A stretch of DNA of 64,000 nucleotides from Arcuatula senhousia (Eukaryota; Mollusca; Bivalvia; Mytilida; Mytilidae). Position numbers and translations under genes: made by a program. Position 1 is the first letter of the stretch. Every line of letters begins with the position of its first letter. The stretch is taken from contig CAXARO010000170.1 of the NCBI GenBank assembly GCA_963971305.1, positions 1 through 64,000 on the forward strand, given 5' to 3'. The notes under the pieces are model-generated. The model was given only the letters and a program-made list of their open reading frames with translations. It was not told the origin of the DNA and made no database searches. Of this stretch, positions 1-11,529 are shown in pieces.

Positions 1-431
1 ACACAATCTACATTAATCGACGACAATAAAAAAATCGACAATGGAAAAACAGCCAGCTGCCGTCAATGTGACCATCGGTTGCTGCTTTTTCGTATGGCCT
101 CTGATTAGGAAAATCTGTCAAAGTCAAAAATGGCCGGATTTCGTTAAACAGAAAGTAGGTGAGCGACATACCTGAAATCGTATCCCACGTTATTGGACCC
201 ATCCTGATGCTGTATACCAAATATCAAGTGGCTGGGATTAGTAGTTGCTCAGAAAACTGTTACGAAAATTTTTTCCCCGCCCACCGCCCGCCCGACATTC
301 ACCATTTTATAACCCGGATTTTCATTCCGTGAAATCCGGCCAAAAATGATGCATACGATTCAAAACCGATCCATAACTTACCAAAGAAAGACTACCTTTA
401 GGACATTCAACACATAAATATGTCGATAGAC
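1..431. other. Unassigned sequence
   Basis: No gene, RNA or repeat recognised. Short ORFs here have no recognisable motif. Confidence 0.5.
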
Positions 432-1275
432 ACTAAGGGTCTTGGGATTCTGACATCGGTTAGTGCTCAGTCCACAAAGCGACCAAGTGTAAACTTAAGA
501 AAATACGTCTCATACGACCCCTAAAAAATTTTTCGTCGTTATCAGCCACTGGTAGAAAAGTTCAAAATTGAGTTAAAAGATATGGTGGTTAATTGTTTTA
601 ATAAGTGTTTGACTGGTCTGCTGTACTGAGATGATCACCTCAATATCCCTATTGTGTCTAACAACTATGTTGTGTTCTATGGTCATTACCGGATCCTAAA
701 ATCGCAATGGAAGAGGAAGGTTTGGCGCCATAAAACCTGGATAAACCCACTGTTTCGTTTTAAATGCCTGTACCAAATCAGGACCATTGCGATCCACCAA
801 TTCTCCGGTATGACTGATTCGTTTTTGTCATTTTCTCTGGACTATTAGATTGATCATTCAAGTTCGGTAGTTTTGTTATTACCTTTACTTACCCTAGGTG
901 GCTATATAGGGTACTCCTCTACCGCAGGGTTATCAGGTCTAAAATTTTGGAAAGCCTGACCACTGACCATAGTGGGTCAACGTGTGTGAAGAGTGCCACG
1001 CTTCGTGCACGTAAAATATCCCTTCGTGGATTGCCAAGTAGTGCACCACATAGACTTAATTTTCTGCCTCTACCAATATTCCCTTTTCTAGTGGTCTTCA
1101 ATTGTTCCTTCGTTTCTCTCCCCACCACTCCCACATATCTTATCGTTATTTCATATTCATTTTGTAATCATTTTCATGTTCATCCCATAAGGATGAGCTG
1201 TATGGTGTTGAAAGGTTGTAAAACACCAACTCACTCACTCACTCACTCGCTCATTCACCCACTCACTCACTCACA
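432..1275 (+). repeat. SINE-like dispersed repeat, copy 1, split by a PLE fragment
   Basis: The segments 432-497 and 887-1275 together match the copy at 37535-38374 and the inverted copies at 9103 and 10571. Shared landmarks are 'TTAGTGCTC', 'GCGACCAAG', 'ACCCTAGGTG', 'GAGTGCCACGCTTC' and a tail 'AAAACACCAACTCACTCACT' that runs into a (TCAC)n microsatellite at about 1227-1275. The simple-repeat tail and short length suggest a SINE, but I could not find convincing pol III boxes, so the class is uncertain. Reading frames across it are fortuitous. Confidence 0.7.
498..886 (+). mobile_element. Penelope-like element, 3' end fragment
   Basis: This stretch matches the end of the RT gene and 3' UTR of the larger copy at 24660-25055, for example 'ATACGTCTCATACGA', 'TTATCAGCCACT' and 'GATGATCACCTCAATATCCC'. 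The first part would encode the last RT residues but is frameshifted. It is flanked by the direct repeat ACTTA (493-497 and 887-891), consistent with a target-site duplication, and it splits a SINE-like repeat. It is a dead, severely 5'-truncated copy. Confidence 0.75.
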
Positions 1276-2147
1276 CAATAAAAGATCGATTCAATACGAG
1301 CGAACCGAAAACGGAGAGGCTTTAAAAACAAACGAGATATGGAGGAACTTTTTTAAGAATGCTTGCTAATACTGACAGCTTGCTTAGAAGTTATTATCGG
1401 TAAATGATAGCGAGCATAGCTCGAGCGGAGAGCTCTACGGTATTTGTTTCCGCGAGAAATTTGCTAATGCTGATTTAGATTTTTTATGGTCCGGAAAGGG
1501 TTATTATTTTTACAGGTCCGGAGTGAATGTTAAAATAATTTATAAGAAAAGAAATAATGCTGAAAAAATAATAAATTGCGCTTTTTACAAGAAAATAATA
1601 TTCTTAAAATAATAAATACACATAAGCTGCTCGTTTCGTCTTGGTTATATGCACGTGCGAAACTAACGTGTCTCGAAGCTTAATCGCCCCATACCATCTC
1701 GCCCCAAAATAAGCAAATGGAAATATTGGAAATTAAATGATAGCGATAGCCCTGAATGTCGACATTTAGAACAAAATATGAATAAAAAAATATATATGAA
1801 AAAGATTGTTAGAAATGGAAAAACTTGTTTACCAAATACACTTATGAATTTTGTCATTTTACACATTTTTATTTTTTCACATATTTTCAGGCTATGCTCG
1901 CATTTAGGCAATGCCTACTCCATATTAAAAAAGTATGGATTACGAATCAGACATAACACTTCAAACAGTTAATGGTTAGGTGTAATAAATTCAATTTCAC
2001 GTTTTCTCAATGAAGATCATGTGATTTGAAAAAAAAATTAAATCAATTTATAATTCCCAACTCTATAATTGGAATTGGAACCCCACCACATCAAAAACTA
2101 CATCCATTGGGAAATAACAAAATTTATGAGGTTGTAAATAATAAAAA
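1276..2147. other. Unassigned AT-rich sequence
   Basis: No coding or RNA signal recognised. The two small ORFs near 1663-1972 overlap each other on opposite strands and look random. Confidence 0.5.
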
Positions 2148-2179
2148 AGACAACAAAGTTCCAGACAATACATTTTGCT

Positions 2180-2223
2180 ACGCCTGACGCGCGTTTCGTC
2201 TATTCAAGGCTCATCAGAGGGGC
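2180..2223 (-). ncRNA. Hammerhead ribozyme motif, unit 1 (degraded)
   Basis: On the minus strand the core CTGATGA, then stem II, GAAA, the palindromic stem III CGCGCG and the cleavage triplet GTC are all present. One mismatch in stem I and one in stem II weaken it. Confidence 0.7.
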
Positions 2224-2507
2224 TCTACCAAAAATATTAAAATGCCAAACACTATATGATTATGAAAAACTGGGGAACCAAATTACTACCAAGATGACCA
2301 ACCTATGTCTGGGGTAGGAAGAACCTTAGGGTTGAGACAATTTTGAAATTTAAACGGATAATTTAAAGCTTTGATGTGTTCTCGAACACAAAAGTGTTGT
2401 AGCCGAAGCGGGCTAACCTCGGGGAATTAAAACTCCACCAGTAGTGCTAACCTTTACGGGTGTTCGAAATAAAAATGACAACAAAGTTCCAGACAATACA
2501 ATTTGCT

Positions 2508-2551
2508 ACGCCTGACACGCGTTTCGTCTATTCAAGACTCATCAGAGGCGC
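2508..2551 (-). ncRNA. Hammerhead ribozyme motif, unit 2 (best preserved)
   Basis: Reading the minus strand: stem I GCGCCT/AGGCGT (6 bp with one G-U), core CTGATGA, stem II GTCT-TGAAT-AGAC (4 perfect pairs), GAAA, stem III CGCGTG, and GTC cleavage site. Stem III is too short to close as a monomer hairpin but can pair between two copies with G-U wobbles, as in known dimeric minimal hammerheads. All core nucleotides are intact, so self-cleavage is plausible. Confidence 0.82.
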
Positions 2552-2864
2552 TCTACCAAAAATATTAAAATGCCAAACACTATATGATTATGGAGAGCAT
2601 AGTACAGTTAAACAAAAAATACCAAACTGGGTAACCAAATTACTACCAAGATGATCAACCTATGTCTGGGGTAGGAAGAACCTTAGGGTTTAGACAATTT
2701 TGAAATTTAAACGGATACTTTAAAGCTTTGATGTGTTCTCCATCACAAAAGTGTTGGTGCTGGAGCGGGCTAACCTCGGGGAATTAAAACTCCACCAGTA
2801 GTGCTAACCTTCACGGGTGTTCGAAATAAAAATGACAACAAAATTTCAGACAATACAATTTGCT

Positions 2865-2908
2865 ACGCCTGACGCGCGTTTCGTCTATTCAATACTCATC
2901 AGAGGCGC
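2865..2908 (-). ncRNA. Hammerhead ribozyme motif, unit 3
   Basis: The core (CTGATGA, GAAA, GTC), stem I and the self-complementary stem III CGCGCG are intact. Stem II is GTAT-TGAAT-AGAC, with one A-G mismatch that should reduce stability. Confidence 0.75.
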
Positions 2909-3017
2909 TCTACCAAAAATATTAAAATGCCAAACACTATAAGTAAATTATCATTCGAACTTTTTTATCCCGTATAACTATCTATCGAAAATTTACAGCT
3001 GATTTTGAATCAAAATT

Positions 3018-5960
3018 AATTATCTAAGATGCCTTGAAGAAAACAAACATTGGTATGGCGGTAAGGACCACAGTTTAATTTTACAATAAATACAAATCAA
3101 TTATCAGATAAAAAATATAAATGTAAATATGGTTAGCGCACATTGCGTATGTGGCAACCCAATGAATTGAACAAAAATAAATATTATTGGAAAATAATTT
3201 TGATCACCGTGGGAAACACAGCAGACTGTGACACAGGTGAGATCCCAAATCCCTTAAACAAGCTGTTAGCACAGCACGAAGTCTATAACATGCAGCAAAT
3301 ATGCCTTACGACCCTCAGGCATATGCGTAACTTCTGGTCAACTGCAAAGTGTTCGAGTAAAAACGATATCCTTCTATCTTGATTAAACTGTGGCCGTTGT
3401 TCGTTATGCGTAGATAAAAGTAAAACAACTGTTCAAATATTAAGCAATGCAAATTCTTCCGTATAAAAAATATAGTTCAAATCGATTCCAATTCTTCCAG
3501 TTATATCATTTATGGACGAAGAGTACCACTACTGTTCAAATTGGTGCCGCTGCCAATCCTTTCAGATTAGAGATATCCTTTTTAGATAAAAATTAAATGA
3601 ATTGTTCAATAGATGTCATGAGTCGACGGTGCCAATCCTTCCATTTGTGATGTATCCATTTTAGGTAAATAGTTAATAAATTGTTCCACAATGTTCCACT
3701 AGATAATGGTGCTAACCCTTCAATTATTTGTAGACAACGAACTAGTTCCAATCAAAAACGGTGCAATTCTTCGGGTACATTAGATCCAACGTAACTGTTG
3801 TCATTGCTGGTTTATGGAGTAGGTAGATACGTCAAATAAAAACCATGTAAAATGAGGAGCTGAAAAGATAAAACAAACAAAAAAAAACCAGCAGAATACG
3901 AGCATTTCAGTACAACCTATCTAAAAGAATGGTGAGGGTGGGAGGGTTTTTCCCATAAAGTTTCGACTTCCATCTATCGTGTTGCACTTAGAAAGGCCAG
4001 TTTAACGCTGATGACGTCACTCAAAAGAATTATACATCCGGACTAAAATACGGAGAAATTTCCGGCACATCGATAATTGAATTTAAGTTAAACCTTAAAT
4101 TCTATTATCTAAGATGCCTTGAAGAAAACAAACATTGGTATGGCGGTAAGGACCACAGTTTAATTTTACAATAAATACAAATCAATTATCAGATAAAAAA
4201 TATAAATGTAAATATGGTTAGCGCACATTGCGTATGTGGCAACCCAATGAATTGAACAAAAATAAATATTATTGGAAAATAATTTTGATCACCGTGGGAA
4301 ACACAGCAGACTGTGACACAGGTGAGATCCCAAATCCCTTAAACAAGCTGTTAGCACAGCACGAAGTCTATAACATGCAGCAAATATGCCAAATTGACAG
4401 TTCAAAACACGAGTGGAGAACTGGCAACCGCCATAAGCAATGGGGGATGGCTGCATGAACTATTGGTTGGTCCTTACCCCAGTAAAAATTAATTCAATCA
4501 AATGAAATGTCAATGCACGATAAAAGATCTGCGAAATGCGGGAAATAATTGTTTAATGCATGATACATGATTTGCGAAAGATAGAAAATACCCATGATGA
4601 ATGTGGATAAACCCCCGATAGTAAAAAAAAAATAATTAAAACAAAGTAAAAAGAATAATTAAGAACCGAAGCTGAAATATAAGATCAATCAAATGAAATG
4701 GCCATGCTCAGTAAATGATGATCTGCGAAATGAACGAAATAAATATTTAATAAATGAAATGATATTTAAAATGAAAGAAATATGATAAATCTGTCAAATG
4801 TGGCTACCGCAAATTGCTGATCTCGCAACCAATTCAAATCACTCATACAATATGTTTAAAGTATTTTCGTAAATAATTTTGATCACTGTGGAAAACACAG
4901 CAAGCTGTGACACATGTGAGACATAAAAACTCTTAAACAATATATCAAACATTTAAAAAATATATAATAAAGGATATATCAAAAAATAAAAAATAAATAA
5001 ACAAAAGAAAGAAGGAAACTGAAATCAAATAAGATATCAATGCTCAATGAATGATAAATGGGTTACCGCAGATTGCATATATGGCCACCCATAACTGAAT
5101 CATTCTATACAATAATAGATGTTAGGTAAATAATTTTGATCACCGTGGGAAACACAGCTGACTGTGACACAAGTGAGATACCAAAAACCCTTAAACAATA
5201 TAATATCTAAGATTTAATAAGCAATAAACTAAAGGAATTAAACAAAAGAAAGAAACTAAAATAAAAATCAATCAAATAAGATACCAATGTTTAATAAATG
5301 AAAAATGATCTGCAAAATGCAGAAAAATATTCAGAAATGTGGGTTACCGCAGATTGCATTATGGCCACCCATAACTGAATCATTCTATACAATAATAAAT
5401 GTTTGGTAAATAATTTTGATCACCGTGGGAAACACAGCTGGCTGTGACACAAGTGAGATACCAAAACCCTTAAACAATATAATATCTAAGATTTAATAAG
5501 CAATAAACTAAAGGAATTAAACAAAAGAAAGAAACTAAAATAAAAATCAATCAAATAAGTTACCAATGTTTAATAAATGAAAAATGATCTGCAAAATGCA
5601 GAAAAATATTCAGAAATGTGGGTTACCGCAGATTGCATATGGCCACCCATAACTGAATCATTCTATACAATAATAGATGTTTGGTAAATAATTTTGATCA
5701 CCGTGGGAAACACAGCTGGCTGTGACACAAGTGAGATACCAAAACCCTTAAACAATATAATATTTAAGATTTAATATAAAGGAATAAAATAAAGGAATAA
5801 AAACAAAAGAAAAATCAATCAAAAAGATGTCAATGCTGAAAAAATGATGAGTGATCTGCAGAATACAGAAAAATGGTCAGTCGAGAAATGTGAGTTACTC
5901 AAGATTGCGTATGGTCACCATGAGAAACACAGCAGGATGTGAAAAAGCGAGATACCAAAA
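3018..5960 (+). repeat. Tandem array, unit about 280 bp
   Basis: Each unit contains 'TTTTGATCACCGTGGGAAA' followed by 'ACACAGC' and 'CTGTGACACA'. The landmark 'GGTTACCGCAGATTGCAT' starts at 5061, 5342 and 5621 (periods 281 and 279), with diverged units near 4214, 4801 and 5893. A nearly identical block of about 285 bp occurs at 3018-3304 and again at 4105-4388, separated by unique DNA. The short ORFs at 3143 and 4228 are the same repeat read twice and are not genes. Confidence 0.85.
3305..4104. other. Non-repetitive spacer between two copies of the 285-bp block
   Basis: No gene recognised. It separates two near-identical repeat blocks, so the pair may derive from a segmental duplication or an insertion. 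Confidence 0.5.
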
Positions 5961-6332
5961 ACTTTAAACAATTATAGTATTCAAAAAGATAAATAAATAA
6001 ATGAGGAAACTGAAATTTAAATTCAATCCAAAAATTATAATATAATAAATAAAAATTAAAAAAAATCTTTATTTTTAAATTCACAACATATTTGCAAAAT
6101 CATAATCAATAAAAATAAAAATATTGAAATTTAACAAATTTGAACTTGTTCAGTTACCACACTCCTTGTATTTATACTCCCAGTGCTCATGGTGGGCTGA
6201 CATGTGATAATTATTAAAATCTTAATCTAATGAAAATATAGTGCAAGGGTGTAAATGTAAATAGATGTGTGCTGTGTGCAAGATGTTTTGCAATATAGCT
6301 TATATATGTAAATATTCGCATTCGGTTGCTAT
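5961..6332. other. AT-rich spacer
   Basis: Nothing recognised between the 280-bp array and the 160-bp array. Confidence 0.5.
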
Positions 6333-6818
6333 ATCCATTAAATATCGCATTTCAGGGATATAGTTATAACATGTGTCGTCTGCTGTGAAATATAAATGTG
6401 CATTAAATATATAACATTTGTTTGCATATAAGTGTGTGTGTGTGTTGCTAGATCAATAATGGGTGCGTGTCATGTGTGTATGTGTGTGTATCCATTAAAT
6501 ATCGCATTTCAGGGATATAGTTTTAACATGTGTCGTCTGCTGTGAAATATAAATGTGCATTAAATATATAACATATGTTTGCATATAAGTGTTTGTGTGT
6601 GTGTTGCTAGATCAATAGTGTGTGCGTGTCATGTGTGTATCACTGTATGTGTGTGTATCCATTAAATATCGCATTTCAGGGATATAGTTATAACATGTGT
6701 CGTCTGCTGTGAAATATAAATGTGCATTAAATATATAACATATGTTTGCATATAAGTGTGTGTGTGTGTGTATTGCTAGATCAATAGTGTGTGCGTGTCA
6801 TGTGTGTATGTGTGTGTA
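6333..6818 (+). repeat. Tandem array, three units of about 160 bp
   Basis: 'TCCATTAAATATCGCATTTC' starts at about 6333, 6491 and 6658. Units are nearly identical, and each ends in a TG-rich stretch with 'GTGTTGCTAGATCAATA'. Unit length varies through the (TG)n part. Confidence 0.85.
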
Positions 6819-7421
6819 AAACTCATGAGTGGATGTGCTTAAGCTAGTGTTCTGGTGCAAACCCATGTATGAATGTAGATCTATGTAAGATCAAAACTGT
6901 AGACACTAGTGTATATAAATTAGACATTGTGCAGTAGCGTCAATATATCAAGAATGTGAGTGTATTTCATACAAATAGTGGCTTACAGGCTGTATTTATT
7001 ATTCTTTTACTGAAAACTAAAAATAAATTTTGTCTATGAGTATGTCTAACAAATTCTGTTTGGTTATCATCATGATCATGTTATGTATGTTTTTTAAAGA
7101 TATTTCTAAGATGTAATTGTATATGCAGTAACAACAAAGCACTCATCGTACAAAAGTTTTGTGTTGGGATTGAGGGTTTGTAAATGGACACATAATGTTA
7201 CTTCATGTAGTACAAGTTCAGCAAAATGTATTCGTTACATGATAAAATGCACAATGTGTATATGTGTTATTATATGATAAGACTTCTTAATCAACCCAGC
7301 AGTGTAAAGATGGTTAGATGTTTATTCAAGCTGAAATGTCAGTCAGTTTGATGTTTGTGTTTGGACATATTGATCAAGGTTATGTACACTCGACTTTGTA
7401 AAAACACAAGTCGAATAATCA
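6819..7421. other. Unassigned sequence
   Basis: No coding or repeat feature recognised. Confidence 0.5.
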
Positions 7422-7440
7422 GTGTGTGTGTGTGTGTGTG
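7422..7440 (+). repeat. (GT)n microsatellite
   Basis: An uninterrupted run of about nine GT dinucleotides. Confidence 0.9.
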
Positions 7441-7895
7441 CGTTTGTACATGGTGTCAAATGGGGACACACACCTGTCAGAAACCTTTCAATTGGGGACA
7501 CACATCAAATGGGGACGTCCCCGATTGACGATTTGTATAAAAACGTATTCCAATGGCATTTTTATATGTTTGATTGAATTTCCTTTCATTTTGGTGAATA
7601 AAAAATTTTGTCCTCGGTTAGTGTATAGGAACCAGTCGTGTGAATGTGTAAGGGCGACTTATTCGTAGCGTTCTAACTGTGGACCGGAACACACGGTCCG
7701 CATTTGTCTCTATTTAATCATATCACGTGATCAATTCAAACATGGCGGCCTAAGACAAAAAGTCTATCAGGTAAAATTTATCAATGCCCATGCTTGACAA
7801 TGCATTGTTAGAAATGGCCTTTAAACTAAGAATGATTGGTTTTTCATGCGATAAGATTCAATAGAATTACAATAATATGGATTAGGCTTCAGCCT
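7441..7895. other. Non-coding; contains three GGGGAC motifs
   Basis: 'ATGGGGACACAC', 'TTGGGGACACACATCAAATG' and 'GGGGACGTCCCC' occur within 7460-7520. They are reverse complements of the GTCCCCATTT motif found elsewhere in the window. No gene seen. Confidence 0.5.
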
Positions 7896-7904
7896 AAAAT
7901 CGCA

Positions 7905-8078
7905 TAGTTCTATATATAAAACCTCCCATTTCTTGTTTACCTTTTCTCATTTTTCATCGGATATTTAATATTTTATGTTTATAGTGAAATGCATTTCACT
8001 ATAAACATAAAATATTAAATATCCGATGAAAAATGAGAAAAGGTAAACAAGAAATGGGAGGTTTTATATATAGAACTA
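7905..8078. mobile_element. Perfect 174-bp palindromic (foldback) element
   Basis: Left arm 7905-7991 and right arm 7992-8078 are exact reverse complements over 87 bp with no spacer (centre ATG|CAT). The palindrome is flanked by a 9-bp direct repeat AAAATCGCA (7896-7904 and 8079-8087), which looks like a target-site duplication. A 9-bp duplication would suit a Mutator-like MITE, but arms of this kind are not diagnostic. It has no coding capacity. The complete arm identity implies a recent origin. Confidence 0.8.
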
Positions 8079-8087
8079 AAAATCGCA

Positions 8088-9102
8088 GAGATGCAGATAA
8101 TATTTTTCCCCCGTCAGACATTCCTACAAAAATTATGGAAATTTCCAAACAAATTTTCATGAACAAATAAAATATTTCCATGGAATTTTTCTTCAATTTA
8201 TCATGTCTTCCATAGGGGGGTACAGACTATTTCTGGAATAGCCCAATAGATAAGTTTGCCTTATCCTGATCCTACGGCTACGGTCTGACCTGCCAGACCT
8301 GCAAAAACTTTACAAGACCTATCCACTTTAGCTGTAATACATTATTCCAAAACTTTGCCAGAAAATGTCATCACTTGCTGGACCTGCTGAACCTGCTGAA
8401 ATTTTGCACCCTTTTTCTGACAGGTCCAGCATTTACATTTTTTATCTGCATCACTGAAATCGGACGTAGTCAATATCTCATAGGTTAAATGGAACAATCT
8501 ATCCAGAAAAGCTGTATCCATCAATGAATTTAAAAGCCATCTAAACTCAGAAAATTGCAACCCCAAAAAATTCAGTCCATCCTAGGGTGCAACCCACCAA
8601 AGTCATAAATAAAACCGTAATGAGAGGCGGCTACAGAAGTCTTCAGACTAATTTTTTTTTGCCGCACAGATCGAGTAAGATAGATCTAGATCTTACTAAC
8701 GAAATAAAATCTGAATAGTGTCAAAAATGAAATCCATGCCTCCCTACCCTAACTAACAATGACTAAGCAAACATCGAAAGATTAAAAGAATTGTAAATAA
8801 CATATGTATGTGCAAGACCCCCCTCATGACATGTGCATTCTTGTTTAAAATACATTGGGAATTTGGTTCAATGATTATTTAAACTTGATTGATTTGTGCA
8901 AAAATAGATATTTTTGGACAACATTCGGCAGGGACAAAATAAGTCCTCTTTACAGATTCCATGACTTCATTTCCCTGTCAGAGAATTTCGCATTTCCTGC
9001 AAACAAACAATATTCATGCAACATTTATTCTGCCAGTATTTACATGTGTCATTCTCTGATTGATTTAGAAACCTGGCTGAAAATAACGGGTGCAGGTTTG
9101 AA
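8088..9102. other. Unassigned sequence
   Basis: No gene or RNA recognised. Around 8340-8420 there are short repeats of 'CTGCTGAACCTGCTGAA' type, too short to interpret. Confidence 0.5.
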
Positions 9103-9302
9103 GTGAGTGAGTGAGTGAGTTGGTGTTTTACGCCCGTGCAACGCTATATAGGTTATTTACAGGCGATGAACATGAAAAGGATGATAAAATGAACATGAAA
9201 TGATGATGATAAATGAAATATGGGAATTGGGTGGGACACAAAGGACCGGTAAATTTTGAAGAACCACAGGAAATGGGGAGATGTTGGTAGGGGCGGAAAA
9301 TA
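9103..9302 (-). repeat. SINE-like dispersed repeat, copy 2 (inverted, truncated)
   Basis: It starts with (GTGA)n, then 'GGTGTTTTACGCCCGTGCAA' and 'GGCGATGAACATGAAAAGGA', and matches the tail half of the copies at 432 and 37535 in reverse orientation. Confidence 0.8.
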
Positions 9303-10570
9303 TTCCTGCTGGATTGAATACTTGTTTATAATGATTTAGCTCAAACACTGAGGTAGGACCCTTTATTCCTTTTTTTTTAATTTGTTTTTTTTATCATGGC
9401 TACGATGATTGAATGTCAATCTTGTTAATCATGATGTATTATTAGCATGATTAGAGTAAAATTATTTATTGTTCGTCAGTCATGTAAACAATCCCACACT
9501 AATTACGTTGTCGTTGTGTCATGCTGCTATAAGTAACGTGTTTTAGTAAGTCGATTGTCATGTAAACACATCAGAATCCGTTGATATGGTGTTTTACATG
9601 TATTTCTAGGTCAAAGAAATTTTCGAATAAAGTTCTTAAGGCACACAAAACAACATTTCTCTTTAGGTTAAATTGGTGTAAACGTGAAACATAGCTGAAG
9701 CTAGCATTTATGTTCTGAGGATTCTGGGATTGATTTGCAAAATGCTACTTCCAGTTCAAAACAACAATACACTCAATCTACACTTAGTCGGCACCTGGAT
9801 GGTTTTACACCCGGAAAGTCCGACTCACCGATAGTCAGATAATACTTATTTCTTGGTTTCCACTAAAAATCTCATACATGTCATGTCAAGCTAATTTCAA
9901 GCACTTTTCAAGGTCTTTTTGTCCATACATGTATTTAAGGAAAATGTACATGTACATTGTGTCATAGATATCAAGAATAACATAATTATAAGTATTAATA
10001 AATACCCGCAGCAACTAAAAAAATGCAGATAGATATAAGGATCTTAAATAATATGATAATAGGTGCTACCTAAAATTGGACGCAGCTTTAGAAAATAATT
10101 GTCAGAAAATACCATGGAACAATGACTGAATATTCAAGCATCGAATTATTTGTGCAAATAATAGATTTTATAACATTCTGAAAAGGGTCGAAATATTTTG
10201 GATAACGTTTGACGGGGACGAACAACCCCTTTTGTCTACGTATTTCGTGACGTCATTTCCTGGTCAGAGTATTTCGTGCTCTAGCAGACAGTAAACAAAG
10301 TGACAATTTTGTCTGCCGGGTTTTGGAAGATTTTCTTTATGCCAATATATCTTATTCGAAGTATTGGCTGAAGATATAAAAACCTTGCAGAAAATGACGA
10401 CTTGTTGCAATCAGGAATTTTAATTAAACACTAGTGGACACATGCACATGAATCATGATTAACTTATCTCCATGATTGTCAGGTAGGAATTCAGTATTGT
10501 TAAGCATCATTGTTAATTTTAAATCTTCAACTTCAAACGATGATTGAAATAACATGTTACTAGTAAACAT
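9303..10570. other. Unassigned AT-rich sequence
   Basis: No gene, RNA or tandem repeat recognised. Confidence 0.5.
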
Positions 10571-10743
10571 GAGTGAGTGAGTGAGTGAGTTGGTGTTTTA
10601 CGCCCGTGCAACGCTATATAGGTTATTTACAGGCGATGAACATGAAAAGGATGATAAAATGAACATGAAATGATGATGATAAATGAAAAATGGGGATGGG
10701 GTGGGACACAAAGGAACGGTAAATTTTGAAGAACCACAGGAAA
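10571..10743 (-). repeat. SINE-like dispersed repeat, copy 3 (inverted, truncated)
   Basis: Nearly identical to the copy at 9103 over its first 170 bp, including the (GAGT)n start. It is truncated sooner, after 'GAACCACAGGAAA'. Confidence 0.8.
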
Positions 10744-11529
10744 AGATGGTTGACAGCACTATTCTCGCGAGAACTTGGCTAGATAATTTCATCTCTTTTA
10801 TGTGCAGCGAGACTTTCCTTGAAAAATATATTGAGAGATGTTAGATTTAACTTTCCATCCATATTTACCTGTTTATTTTAGAAAGATATTTAACCATGGG
10901 TCTTAAATCTGTCAATTTAAAAAAATTTCTGAAAAAAAACATCGAATTTCTGACCCCATAGATATTCTAGCCGAGCCCGCTTGCGCGCACTTGGTACATG
11001 TACATCTGTTTTGGAAAAAATACAAGCCATTACTTTTGGAAATTTCTACATATGTGGGACTGCGTCCCATATAATTATTTCTAAATATTCATTGTCAGTC
11101 TTTAAATTGGGTTGCATGTGACAAATATGCATTTTCAGTCCACCATAGGATGCAAATGTAAAAAACTATTGACTGTCCATATAAGGCCTAGAACATACAG
11201 TGTTCAATGTTTTGCTGTGCGATGCGACGCAGGGTTAAACATCGATTGGTCTTGGTTTTTTTATGTCTGTTTTTATGAACTATTTTGTGTACAGCTTTAT
11301 TTGCATGAATCAGATCAATATCATTATTATTTGGCAGTTCTGTAGTAACTTTTAACATTTGCATTTTTATTTTATAAGGGTCCCTTCAGGCCAAACAAAA
11401 AAGTATGTGTGTTTACTGTCACATGCTGAAAAAAATTAGGGTCGGTAGGTATTATATTTTTTTTTACCTTGAGTCTATGGGGGCAGCTTTGTGACTTTAT
11501 ATGTGTTATATAGAGAGTTCCTTTACCGT
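10744..11529. other. Unassigned sequence
   Basis: No coding or RNA feature recognised. Confidence 0.5.

Larger units (their letters stand above)
2148..2941 (-). mobile_element. Retrozyme-like tandem repeat (about 2.2 units)
   Basis: Direct repeats start at about 2149, 2477 and 2834 ('GACAACAAAG'), giving spacings of 328 and 357 bp. The first unit lacks about 29 bp. Each unit carries a type I hammerhead ribozyme motif on the minus strand. Tandem units of 300-400 bp with one hammerhead each are the known layout of animal retrozymes, non-autonomous retroelements that spread through circular RNA and are thought to use Penelope-like machinery. No protein is encoded. A related array lies at 20787-21355. 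Confidence 0.75.

Noticed and set aside
947..1369. 140-codon ORF
   Set aside because: It lies inside the SINE-like repeat and runs through its simple-repeat tail (Thr-His-Ser runs from TCAC).
3143..4458. Two ORFs with an identical N-terminal half of about 54 residues
   Set aside because: They come from a duplicated repeat block, diverge where the block ends, and show no coding signature.
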